From positions 1 through 40,962 of the forward strand of contig CANRPT010000008.1 in assembly GCA_947632565.1 (NCBI GenBank): a stretch of 40,962 nt of DNA. Direction: 5' to 3'. How positions within the stretch are numbered: position 1 is the stretch's first letter; the number at the start of each line of letters is the position of its first letter. The position numbers and the translations under genes were made by a program. Origin of the DNA: an uncultured Bacilli bacterium. GTDB lineage: Bacteria; Bacillota_I; Bacilli_A; RF39; UBA660. Below, one piece after another: positions 23,660 through 32,825 of this stretch. The notes below the pieces were generated by a model, which saw only the letters and a program-made list of their open reading frames with translations, had not been told where the DNA came from and did no database searches.

Positions 23660-24552
23660 TATTCCCCACCTACATTCTCGTTATAATATTTTTCCCCTTT
23701 TAATAGGAAATAACTATTGACTAATAAGATAAAATGTAAAATGATATTGACGATAATATTATCTAATAGTGCCATATAGGTTTCACGACCTAATAAATAT
23801 TGAATTAGCATTGCCATTAAATATAACATAACACCATATCTTAAGAATTTCTTATGGAAACTATCACGATCCATTCGATCACGATATACTCCTTCTACTA
23901 ACATATCGATATCTAATTGCATATTTTCTAAGGATTCTCCAGTATCTCTGGCTCCTTCATTCGTTATCTGTAAAAATAATTGATGCATATTTTTTACCAT
24001 GTAGAAAGGATATTTTTCTGACATATAGGTTAATGACTGATCGATAGAACCATTTTCATAAGCCATAGAAATCATCATATTAACATCTTCTAATACAGGA
24101 TTTTCTAGTACTCCTGATGCTACTACTCCTTCTAGTGATTTTACGAAACTTTGGGTTGTAGCAAACTCCATAATCGTATTGGTTGTATAAACTTGAATCT
24201 GTTCGAAAATAAATTCACTATAAATTCTTTTACATCTTAAAAATGCTAAATAAGGAATAGATAAGTCAATAATAATAATATAAATAATGGAAATAATTAA
24301 GTTATAAAAATACATATAAGAAATAACACCTGCAAAGATGGTAAAAATAATTACCTGTGTTGTATATTGCTTTGCAGTATATTCTTTTCCTAACTCTTTT
24401 GTTTTTTCTCTTACCATTTTAAAAGAATAAGGTGCAAATTTATCATAGACAACTCCTACTTGCTCTGTGATAAATTTGTAAACATTTTGTCCCTTATATA
24501 CTCTATAAAAAGCAACGAATAAGGCAATTGCCATAACGATTAAAAATTCCAT
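23659..24552 (-). CDS. tadB: TadB-like platform protein (T2SF domain)
   Basis: A 297-residue inner-membrane protein with an N-terminal helix (1-17), a membrane pair at about 67-105, a T2SF-type cytoplasmic domain (about 115-235, with TTNTIMEFATTQSFVKSLEGV and YMSEKYPFYMVKNMHQLF) and two C-terminal helices. AGGTGAAG precedes the ATG. It is placed between tadA and tadC with 5-base and 1-base junctions, the usual Tad order. Confidence 0.85.
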   Translation of the reverse strand: MEFLIVMAIALFVAFYRVYKGQNVYKFITEQVGVVYDKFAPYSFKMVREKTKELGKEYTAKQYTTQVIIFTIFAGVISYMYFYNLIISIIYIIIIDLSIPYLAFLRCKRIYSEFIFEQIQVYTTNTIMEFATTQSFVKSLEGVVASGVLENPVLEDVNMMISMAYENGSIDQSLTYMSEKYPFYMVKNMHQLFLQITNEGARDTGESLENMQLDIDMLVEGVYRDRMDRDSFHKKFLRYGVMLYLMAMLIQYLLGRETYMALLDNIIVNIILHFILLVNSYFLLKGEKYYNENVGGE

Positions 24553-24557
24553 TTACT

Positions 24558-25892
24558 TCACCTACCTTCTATTGGATTGGATATAGGATTAACGAATTTA
24601 GGAGCTGGATTCACAGTCGATACTGATGGGTTTCCATTCAAGTTAGGATTTGGATTTACGGGTTGTTGCGAAAGACCTACCTGAGGTTTTATAGGATTGA
24701 CATTAGGTGAAACGGTAGGATTAGGAATAGAAGCTGTTTGTTGGGTTAAATTAGGAATAGGCTTCACTCCTCCTGGATTTCCACTATCAGAAGCAGGATT
24801 GTTACTTTCTTCATTGAGTGTATTGATACTTAATCCTTTATCTGCTTGTAAAGGGGCATCCAAATTAATATTTTGTCCTTCCAAATATTCTCTTAAGTGT
24901 TGACTAGGTTCTTTCTTTTTAATTTCCCCTAACATATTTTTTTGATAAATTATATTATATACTGGTTCATTGTTTTCATTGATATAAAACTCTGTAATTT
25001 CATCAATTTCACGATGAAACTTTCCATATTTTTTACTATAGTATGCTTTAATATGTACCCCTAATTGAATATAACGATAGATTGTATTTAAAAATTGATC
25101 TACATCTAAATCTGTTTCCATTAAAGAATACATTCTGTGTGGAATGGCATTCGCTTTATCTGAGTGAATAGTAGATAAAATATTATGTCCTGAGGAAATA
25201 GAATTACGTACTGCACTTACTGCTTCTGCACTACGTACTTCGGAAAGTAAAATCCATTTTGGATTTTGTCTCATACAGGTTACTAATACATCAGAGTAAG
25301 AAGCAATATTATTGGTCTTCATCGCTACAATATCTCGATGCGGATAAATTTTATCTAAGTGAAGTTCTAGGGTATCTTCGATGGTAATAATTTTTTCATC
25401 TTCTTTGGTATGACTTGCCAAGTATTTCACAAACTCTGTTTTACCACTACCCGTTTCTCCACATACCATAATATTACAGTGTCCTTGTACACATTTGATT
25501 AAAAAATCATGAATATCTTTCGTAATATAATCTTCTTCCAATAAATTTTCTTCTTTTAAACGAATCTTTGCTGGTGTTTTACGAATTACTAAAGCAATTC
25601 CATTCGTTGCAATAGAGTCATGAACAAAGTTCATTCTTAATTCAGGACTCTCTGCATCTAAGAAAGGATTTGCATTATTGAAAGAAGTTCCCATTACATT
25701 CGAACACTGAAAAGCAAGTTTTTCTACTACTGCATTGTTGATTTTCTCATTTTCTACTCTTAAGGAACCTTTTGATAAAGAACGAATCCAAATCTGTCCC
25801 CCATTATCGTAAGAAATATCGGTAATATCATCATCATCGATATATTCTTTAAAAGCACCAAAATCTAATTGTTCGAATAAGCTATCTTTCAT
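24558..25892 (-). CDS. tadA: TadA/CpaF-type secretion ATPase
   Basis: A 444-residue hexameric ATPase of the type II/IV secretion family that powers Tad pilus assembly. Walker A is GETGSGKT (145-152). The Asp box is ITIEDTLELHL, Walker B is WILLSEVRSAEA and the His box is GHNILSTIHSDKA. The N-terminal domain (20-130) is of the CpaF type. Beyond about residue 345 there is an added Pro/Asn-rich tail of about 100 residues, unusual for the family and probably disordered. AGGTGA precedes the ATG. Confidence 0.93.
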   Translation of the reverse strand: MKDSLFEQLDFGAFKEYIDDDDITDISYDNGGQIWIRSLSKGSLRVENEKINNAVVEKLAFQCSNVMGTSFNNANPFLDAESPELRMNFVHDSIATNGIALVIRKTPAKIRLKEENLLEEDYITKDIHDFLIKCVQGHCNIMVCGETGSGKTEFVKYLASHTKEDEKIITIEDTLELHLDKIYPHRDIVAMKTNNIASYSDVLVTCMRQNPKWILLSEVRSAEAVSAVRNSISSGHNILSTIHSDKANAIPHRMYSLMETDLDVDQFLNTIYRYIQLGVHIKAYYSKKYGKFHREIDEITEFYINENNEPVYNIIYQKNMLGEIKKKEPSQHLREYLEGQNINLDAPLQADKGLSINTLNEESNNPASDSGNPGGVKPIPNLTQQTASIPNPTVSPNVNPIKPQVGLSQQPVNPNPNLNGNPSVSTVNPAPKFVNPISNPIEGR

Positions 25893-25899
25893 CGTTCAC

Positions 25900-26733
25900 C
25901 TACTCTATAGCAGATAAATTTCCATCAATTCCTTCACCAGTCCATACAGTAACACGATTGATAAAATTCTTTAATTCTTCACCACTTACTGCTACTGCTC
26001 CTGGAGTTTCTTTTAATGATTCATTGGTTGGAACAGGAACTAATGTTGCGGAATAACTTCTTAAATACATTGCTTTACGAAGTAAAATATGATATTCTTC
26101 TGGAACGGAAAAGATAATTTGAGCTGGTGTTCCAATATTATCTAAGTCTGCAAAAACATCATTTCCACTAGAATCTAATACCGCAAGAACTTTAATATTT
26201 TGAATTAATTTACCAAACATAATACGATCAGTAATCTCACTATTAACATCCTCATCTAGGTTATTTACTATTTTTAAGTAAATATCCATATAGTTTCCTG
26301 GATATAGATTATTTCCATAAGTCGAGCTAGTATTTACATCCATATTAACTAGTACTTCTCCTTCTGGATAATCTAAAATGATAGAACCAGGTAATTCACT
26401 TTGTTGTCCTAAGCTTCTTGCATAGAATAAACTTCCTGCTGGAATGGTAGAATCTACTTGAACATATTTTCCAATAATATCTCTACTATTCATATAAGGA
26501 TTTCCTTTAATCATTGATGGTGGAACTTCTATCGTTCCTATCATATCTGCTGTAATTCTTGTTCCCGCTTTTATCGTGTTGATTGCATAAGGTACTGTCA
26601 CTGGATTAATTTTTGATTTTACTTGATAAGTATATCCAACATAAAGTACCACAAAGGCTAACAAAACCCCCAGAATTGTTACCGTATTCTTGTTCGCCAA
26701 GAATTTTTTGAGTGACATTTGAAAATTTTTCAT
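25900..26733 (-). CDS. cpaB: CpaB/RcpC-like SAF-domain pilus protein
   Basis: The start is set at the ATG at 26733, seven bases after GGGAG; an ATG two codons upstream is too close to that site. The 277-residue product has an N-terminal membrane helix (about 18-38). A SAF domain follows (VPYAINTIKAGTRITADMI and IIGKYVQVDSTIPAGSLFYA), then an RcpC-type second domain with GEVLVNMDV and YPGNYMDIYLKI. CpaB/RcpC proteins are envelope components of Tad systems. It precedes tadA with an 8-base gap. Confidence 0.88.
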   Translation of the reverse strand: MKNFQMSLKKFLANKNTVTILGVLLAFVVLYVGYTYQVKSKINPVTVPYAINTIKAGTRITADMIGTIEVPPSMIKGNPYMNSRDIIGKYVQVDSTIPAGSLFYARSLGQQSELPGSIILDYPEGEVLVNMDVNTSSTYGNNLYPGNYMDIYLKIVNNLDEDVNSEITDRIMFGKLIQNIKVLAVLDSSGNDVFADLDNIGTPAQIIFSVPEEYHILLRKAMYLRSYSATLVPVPTNESLKETPGAVAVSGEELKNFINRVTVWTGEGIDGNLSAIE

Positions 26734-26767
26734 ATTCATTCTCCCTTCTTATTTCTATTTTCAAATA

Positions 26768-28591
26768 TTATTTTTCGTGTAGAACTACTTTTTTTATCGT
26801 TGCACTATAGAAACCAGTAAAATTGTGAGTTGGATCATAACCAACATTTATATTTACATTACCACTGCTACATTGTTGAAAATTTAAAGTTACTGTTTTC
26901 TCTACACCAGTTAATACTTCTTTACTATATCCGTCACCTTTCTTCACATAATTATCCTCTGTTGGATCTCCAGCAAATAATCCTTGATAGTAAAGACCTG
27001 TTCCCCAATACTTGGCATCAAGCAGATGTAATAATCGGGCACTAGCTAAAACTTGATTACCACTTTTTAATTGAATATCTAAATTCATTTCCGCATTACC
27101 AATAGTATTATTCCAAAAATAGAATTGTCCTCCTGGATTTAATACAACTGTAACATCAGCACTACTATATTTAGAACAATCATCTATATAAATAGAGGGA
27201 TCACTTTGACAATTTTGTTGATATAAATAACAAAAGCTTCTTCCCCCACCAATATCTAATTCTATATCCTTTTTTTCTGCTTCTACAGTGATTGATGCGT
27301 TAGCTCTACTTCCCTCATTATCTCTTACAAAAATGTAATAAGTTCCCGGTTGTACAGGATTATTAATAGAACCATAGACAATTGTAGTTTGTTGCATATT
27401 ACCAGTAATATTTGTCCATCCGCTATTTGGTTCGTTAGATGATGTAGTGATTGCATATCTGGATAAATCACCACCACTATCTGTAAAGGTAATTCGGAGT
27501 GCTTTATTAAAGTTATCGTAATTAACAGTAATTGTCGGTGGATGAGGAATTGTTTTTCTAATGGTCAATTTAGCAGGGGCTGATATTTGTCCAGAATTAT
27601 CTTTTGCAAAAATATAATAATCATGTACTCCAACTGGAACACTATCACTACTAGTAAAATTAGTAATATTTACAATTGCTTTATTATAATTTCCAGATTT
27701 TTGATTTTTACCAACATTTATCCAACCACCATATACATAAGCTGCTGTATTATTAGAATCGCTACTATCTACCATAACTAAATATTGAGATATGTTTTCA
27801 TTATCATACATTTCTATCGATAAATTTTTCCCATCTGCACTATATTCTGCATATTTAACAAATGGAGCTGTATCTACTAAAGGAGCATAAGAACTATTTC
27901 CAGCTCTATCATATACAATAACCCATCCATAATATTCATTACTAACGATAGTTGGAATCGTTTCTACTACTTCTCTTTCTCCTAATATATCATTATAACA
28001 GTGGAATCCACCCGTTGCCTTAGCAGCATCATAAGTAAGTTCCTCCTTTGGTAAATATGCAATACAATAGTTATCTAAAGAAACATCATCTCGCATAGTA
28101 ACCTTATTTTGATTATCTTCTACGGCTACTTCTAAAGTAGGAGGATTAATATCCACTACTTCTCCTCTTCCTAATCCTCTAGACATTACTAAATCATCAT
28201 AAATATACTCTAAAATTCCACTTACTTGAGTTTTTAAAACAGCTACTTCTCCATTTACAGAAGCTACTGTGTTCGTAGTAACTTCGATACTAACTTTTGG
28301 GGGAGTTTCATTAAAGTCAATGATTCTAAAATCATAATTACGATTGTTGGTAACGCTTGCGGAAAATCTACGGGCAAAGTTTTCTAAGAACATATCTCGG
28401 TCGATTTTTAATAAACCCGTATCTCGATAGTAGCTATAATCTACAGCATCATACATAGATGCTTCTGTCAACTCTTGGAGTAAATAGTAATCTAACTCAC
28501 TAGTAGTACGTACATCACTCATTAAATTAACGATGACTAACACAATTATTCCAAGTAGGATAATTCCTACTAAATTCATTGCTCTACTCAT
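26768..28591 (-). CDS. Membrane-anchored surface protein with Ig-like repeats
   Basis: A 607-residue protein with one N-terminal membrane helix (about 5-24, MNLVGIILLGIIVLVIVNLM) preceded by only four residues, like a pseudopilin or TadG-type anchor. Residues 40-140 include VSIEVTTNTVASVNGEVAV. Three or four Ig-like segments follow (about 155-445), with repeated patterns such as YYIFAKDNSGQ and YYIFVRDNEGS. A Cys-bearing C-terminal beta region at about 455-607 has FCYLYQQNCQSD. I infer a pilus-associated or surface-displayed adhesin or structural subunit. AGGAGGG precedes the ATG, and the gene is coupled to the 1,100-aa gene upstream. Confidence 0.78.
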   Translation of the reverse strand: MSRAMNLVGIILLGIIVLVIVNLMSDVRTTSELDYYLLQELTEASMYDAVDYSYYRDTGLLKIDRDMFLENFARRFSASVTNNRNYDFRIIDFNETPPKVSIEVTTNTVASVNGEVAVLKTQVSGILEYIYDDLVMSRGLGRGEVVDINPPTLEVAVEDNQNKVTMRDDVSLDNYCIAYLPKEELTYDAAKATGGFHCYNDILGEREVVETIPTIVSNEYYGWVIVYDRAGNSSYAPLVDTAPFVKYAEYSADGKNLSIEMYDNENISQYLVMVDSSDSNNTAAYVYGGWINVGKNQKSGNYNKAIVNITNFTSSDSVPVGVHDYYIFAKDNSGQISAPAKLTIRKTIPHPPTITVNYDNFNKALRITFTDSGGDLSRYAITTSSNEPNSGWTNITGNMQQTTIVYGSINNPVQPGTYYIFVRDNEGSRANASITVEAEKKDIELDIGGGRSFCYLYQQNCQSDPSIYIDDCSKYSSADVTVVLNPGGQFYFWNNTIGNAEMNLDIQLKSGNQVLASARLLHLLDAKYWGTGLYYQGLFAGDPTEDNYVKKGDGYSKEVLTGVEKTVTLNFQQCSSGNVNINVGYDPTHNFTGFYSATIKKVVLHEK

Positions 28592-28593
28592 TT

Positions 28594-31500
28594 TTAATAC
28601 CCTCCTAAGGTGTTATCACAATTATTACCCTTGCTATTATTACATTCCGTAATTGAAGTTGTATCTAATTGTGGTAACCATTCTCTAATTTTCTTTGAAT
28701 AGGTATTTTTTAAACTATTTCCCGCCAACGAGTAATAAAGATATGAGATTCTTCTTCCATCGACCCTACTTCGATTATATCTACGTATATCAGTAATTAA
28801 ATTAGGTGTTAAAGTAAAGGTATAATCATCTTCATCATAACTTGTCCAAATGCTTTCTCCCTTTGCTTCAATTGCTTCTATTAATTTAGTCGGATCAACA
28901 ATATATGAGGGATCCGAATTATTCGCTGCGCCTGTTGTAGTACCATTAGCTAAAATAGTTCCTGTCCAATTCCATCTTGGCCTTCTATCATTTGGAAAAA
29001 CATCGGTTAATTTAATTTCACGGTAATAATAGCGAAGTCCTAAACTTCCATTTCCTTTTTCGGAACCAAAAGGATCTTTTCCTAGGTAATCATAACTAGA
29101 ACCATTATCCCATGGATATGGGCATCCATTCTCTCCTGGAACACATTCATCGTCATCATCAGGAGGAGTAGGATCTTCGCCAGGAGGAATAGGTTGAGGA
29201 CAATCAGGATCACCAATATCGCATGAATCATCATCATCAGTATCTTTTAACCCCGCTGCATAGACACCATAGTAACAATAAAATTCTGCTTCTTGAAAAT
29301 CAGATTGGTCATTTTCAGTAATTCCACCGACTGTTAAATTTACTTTGATGTTATTGTTTAAGTCTACTAAAACATAAATATAAGTATTATCCCCAACTGT
29401 AAGTTTTGCATTGGGAATTTTTGATAGCATAGATTCATCAAATCTTGGATCATTAATACTTACATTATAATTTCCACTATCTATATTTGTATAATACTTT
29501 TGTCTTCCAGGTGAATAGAAAGAAGAATCAAAAGATAAACTATTGAAATTATAATAATTTCTACCATCTCTAGCAGTAGTGTCACTTTCATTATATGTAT
29601 AATATTGGTTTGTACTATTATCTTTAATAGCAATTACTTGTGCATCTCCTACCCGAGAATAGGTAATCGGAAAATCAACAGTATAGATTGTACTAATAGT
29701 TTTACTGACAATTCCATTTACAATATTGCCTTCCCCTATATTAAAATTTGTTTTGTTTTCCACATTTGATTTAATTGCTTTGGATTTTTCTACATCTTTT
29801 TGAATGATTAATCTAGGTTCCCCTGTACTACCACTATCAGTACTAGAACCAGAAAGTGCATATACAAATCCTGTTTCAGAATCTATAATTTCCCAACGAT
29901 AATCTTTTAACTCACTTTCTTCGTTGGCAATTGCTTCATATTTTTGAAGTTCTTGCTTTGCTCTAGATATTTGTGCTTGTAAAGCTGCTTCTGGATCATT
30001 AGAGCACCCAACTGGATAGGTGGTTAAAGTAAAGGAACAAGTAATTTGTTTAGCACCATTAGTTTGAGCCTCTCCAAGATCAGTATTATCGCACGAAGGA
30101 GCATACCCCATTGTTGCTATTTCAGTTCCATCGGGAGCATATAAATGGCAGCTTCCATATCCATCATAAATCTGTGTTGGTGGTCTATGATCGGAAAACC
30201 ATCTACTATCACATACCACATAATATCCATTGGCATCCGGATATGTATGTGTTCCGTAACCAGCAAAAGAGAAAGTATAAGTAAAAGGAGATATACTGGA
30301 ACTTCCAGAATTTATCTGTTTTAAGTTTGAGGTATATTGTAACCTATTATTATATCCTAAATTATTACTATAAAAAGAATATAAATTATGATTTCCTAGT
30401 GAATTAACTTTTCTATTAGAAGAACTATAAGCTTGATGATAACATTTATTAATGCAAGATTGTGTATAAGTACCACCATCACATTCTGTAATACAACTAT
30501 CAAAATCTGCATTTGGTCCACCATTTTCTAATGTTTGAGGTCCATTAGATACATTATTATGTAGACAACTTCTTGATACTGAATTATTACATTTTGGTGG
30601 TTTTGATACTGTTGATACCTGAAAAATAGAACAAGTCTTTTTTACTTCTACAAAATTTTGATAATCCACTCCTTCTCCGGGTCTTACCAAAGAAGGCCAT
30701 CCACCATCTACATAATAAGTTTCTACACAAACTTCTCCAAAGAATTCTCCGATATCCTCATAAACAATCTTAGTTTCAAATGGTTCTGCAGGTGCATAAC
30801 TGCTCGGAATCCCCATTCTTGAATCAGTACATAATAAATTTTTTTCGTTTACTAAATTTTTTACATTTTTATTTCCAGAATAAATATTTCTTAAAGTATT
30901 TAATTTTTGTGTTACAATACTATTTAAATCTCCCAACTGGTAATAGGGAACTTCGCTATCATAACATTCATTAATAAATCCTTTTCGAATATCCTCACTT
31001 GCAGTCGTAAAATTTTTGACTTCTTGGCAAATATTAGAATTCTTAATTGGATTCGTAACCATTACTTCATTCTCCGAAATAATTGTCGTAGGTAAGGTTC
31101 CCAAATATATTCCTTCATTGGCTCCACCACAAGAATCCATATATTTTTGCTTTTCCGTAGCACTTACATTTTCCGAAAAATCAGATTCCGTAATTCCATT
31201 TAAATAGAATTGAATATTAAAAGATGCGTCTATATCTACTTTAGCCGGTGAAATATTAGTAATAGTAATACTTTCATTTCCAACAGTATTATTTACTGTG
31301 ATATTCACTTTTTTTACTCCATTTTCTTCATAAATGACTTCGCCTTGATAAACAATAGAAGATACCCTTAAACGACTCCATTGGTTTTGAATTTTTTTCC
31401 CTTTTACTGGTTTAATTATCAATGTGATTTTCCCAGTATTTTTATCAATTGTTTGATTTTCATAATTTTCTGGATTGGTGGTTTTGGTTTCAAAAATTAT

Positions 31501-31896
31501 ATCATCAACTCTATAACTTTCTCCCCCACAAGTTTTAGACGTATAGGTCTTAGAATCAGCATTTGTGCTTTCTACTACATAACATTTAATAGAGTTTTTA
31601 GGGGAACTATTACTTGGATCCTTTCCTATTGAAACATATCGAAACTCTGTTCCATTTAAGGAAGCTCTATTCCAATTTGGCTCTGTTGCTCCAGAGCTAG
31701 TAAATACAGGAAATAAGTTTAAATCATTTTTATAAAAATCTACTTCATTTATCGAATTATAATTATCAATTAAATAATAATCTCCATCACTACATATTGT
31801 CATCTGTGCTGCTCTTACTTGATTAGGAATTAATATTAATAGAACAGCAAGCAGAAAAATCCAAATATTTTTTTTCTTACTTTTACACAACTTCAT
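28594..31896 (-). CDS. Very large secreted Cys-rich protein (first gene of Tad operon)
   Basis: Start set at the ATG at 31896, followed by MKLCKSKKKNIWIFLLAVLL; an upstream in-frame ATG lacks a good site. The 1,100-residue product has a signal peptide (cleavage near RAA-Q) and no clear C-terminal membrane helix or LPxTG motif. It is rich in Cys and Tyr, with CxxxC-type spacing (such as CITECDGGTYTQSCINKCYH), so it is probably disulfide-bonded. Around residue 900 there is an Asp/Pro-rich segment (DDDDSCDIGDPDCPQPIPPG). A mannose-type or calcium-binding role cannot be claimed. I infer a surface or tip adhesin exported with the Tad system. Confidence 0.78.
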   Translation of the reverse strand: MKLCKSKKKNIWIFLLAVLLILIPNQVRAAQMTICSDGDYYLIDNYNSINEVDFYKNDLNLFPVFTSSGATEPNWNRASLNGTEFRYVSIGKDPSNSSPKNSIKCYVVESTNADSKTYTSKTCGGESYRVDDIIFETKTTNPENYENQTIDKNTGKITLIIKPVKGKKIQNQWSRLRVSSIVYQGEVIYEENGVKKVNITVNNTVGNESITITNISPAKVDIDASFNIQFYLNGITESDFSENVSATEKQKYMDSCGGANEGIYLGTLPTTIISENEVMVTNPIKNSNICQEVKNFTTASEDIRKGFINECYDSEVPYYQLGDLNSIVTQKLNTLRNIYSGNKNVKNLVNEKNLLCTDSRMGIPSSYAPAEPFETKIVYEDIGEFFGEVCVETYYVDGGWPSLVRPGEGVDYQNFVEVKKTCSIFQVSTVSKPPKCNNSVSRSCLHNNVSNGPQTLENGGPNADFDSCITECDGGTYTQSCINKCYHQAYSSSNRKVNSLGNHNLYSFYSNNLGYNNRLQYTSNLKQINSGSSSISPFTYTFSFAGYGTHTYPDANGYYVVCDSRWFSDHRPPTQIYDGYGSCHLYAPDGTEIATMGYAPSCDNTDLGEAQTNGAKQITCSFTLTTYPVGCSNDPEAALQAQISRAKQELQKYEAIANEESELKDYRWEIIDSETGFVYALSGSSTDSGSTGEPRLIIQKDVEKSKAIKSNVENKTNFNIGEGNIVNGIVSKTISTIYTVDFPITYSRVGDAQVIAIKDNSTNQYYTYNESDTTARDGRNYYNFNSLSFDSSFYSPGRQKYYTNIDSGNYNVSINDPRFDESMLSKIPNAKLTVGDNTYIYVLVDLNNNIKVNLTVGGITENDQSDFQEAEFYCYYGVYAAGLKDTDDDDSCDIGDPDCPQPIPPGEDPTPPDDDDECVPGENGCPYPWDNGSSYDYLGKDPFGSEKGNGSLGLRYYYREIKLTDVFPNDRRPRWNWTGTILANGTTTGAANNSDPSYIVDPTKLIEAIEAKGESIWTSYDEDDYTFTLTPNLITDIRRYNRSRVDGRRISYLYYSLAGNSLKNTYSKKIREWLPQLDTTSITECNNSKGNNCDNTLGGY

Positions 31897-31924
31897 ATCA
31901 TCATCACATCCTATCATTACTATT

Positions 31925-31954
31925 AGTATACCATACATTCTATTATTTTGTTAA
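31925..31954 (-). promoter_or_regulatory. Promoter of the Tad motor operon
   Basis: TTAACA (31954-31949) and TATACT (31930-31925) are 18 bases apart on the minus strand, with an added extended -10 TG. It lies about 29 bases upstream of the ATG at 31896. Confidence 0.7.
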
Positions 31955-31961
31955 GTTTTTT

Positions 31962-31998
31962 AAAGAAAAAAAGGAGGAGTTCATATCCTTTTCTTTTT
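31962..31998 (-). terminator. Terminator after the sortase gene
   Basis: Minus-strand hairpin with arms AAAAGGA and TCCTTTT and a 10-base loop, extended by A/T pairing, followed by a T tract. Confidence 0.65.
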
Positions 31999-32013
31999 TA
32001 AGGTAAAATAATA

Positions 32014-32811
32014 CTATAATGCATTATTTCCTTTCGTATAGTAGTCTTTTAGTCCGTATTCCTGATACAGTTTTGTTTTTTTAACTTGATACTTAATAGG
32101 AGTTTCTCCTTCTCTTAACTCTCTAGCATCAATTACAAATTGTTGCTTTTCATTTGCTCCAAAATATCGAGTGCAAGTTTTCACAGTAATGATATTATCA
32201 TTTTCATTTACATCAACATTATAATTATAAATACTATTTTCTTTTACTAAATTGAAATAATTTTTTATTTCTTCTTCTGTATTAAGTCCTTGCGCATTAT
32301 CATAATAATAATCATAAAACCCTATTCCATATATCACAAAAATCTTATCTACTCCATTTTCCGTATAGGATAAATACATATGTTCTTTGGCAAAATTATA
32401 GTAAACAAATGACATTAAATCTTCAAAATCAGTAAGAATTTCATTATTTACCATCGGATTACTAGAAACATTTAAAACGTTATGCCCTACTAAAACTTTT
32501 CTTGTTTTATAACCAACGGAAGATGGGCTAAGCCAACCAAAACTGTAATCAACTTCACCCGAAAAAACTCCTGATATAATTGGCAAGTCGATATTTGTAC
32601 CTTCTACTTGTAACCAGCCATATTTCATAATTCCTTGAGAATCAAAATTAGCTAATTTCTCTACTCTACTGGAAAAGTTTACATTAAATTCTGGTGGTTG
32701 TTTTTTATTCCAATGAAAAATCCAAAGAATTAAAAAAAGAATGATGAAAAATAAAAGGAATCCCAAACACACAACAATACCCTTTTTATTCTTCCATTTT
32801 ATTTTCTTCAT
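32014..32811 (-). CDS. Sortase (class B-like)
   Basis: A 265-residue transpeptidase with an N-terminal membrane anchor (about 12-33). The sortase barrel follows (YGWLQVEGTNIDLPII). Catalytic His110 is in VLVGHN and Cys213 is in ITVKTCTRYF. The Arg normally found about ten residues after the Cys reads Gln224 by simple alignment, while Arg215 and Arg230 are near and could substitute. Sortases link proteins to the wall or polymerise pili. No LPxTG-like substrate is visible in this window, so its target is unknown. AGGAATGG precedes the ATG; it is the last gene of the 36241-32014 unit. Confidence 0.87.
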   Translation of the reverse strand: MKKIKWKNKKGIVVCLGFLLFFIILFLILWIFHWNKKQPPEFNVNFSSRVEKLANFDSQGIMKYGWLQVEGTNIDLPIISGVFSGEVDYSFGWLSPSSVGYKTRKVLVGHNVLNVSSNPMVNNEILTDFEDLMSFVYYNFAKEHMYLSYTENGVDKIFVIYGIGFYDYYYDNAQGLNTEEEIKNYFNLVKENSIYNYNVDVNENDNIITVKTCTRYFGANEKQQFVIDARELREGETPIKYQVKKTKLYQEYGLKDYYTKGNNAL

Positions 32812-32825
32812 ACTTCCATTCCTTT

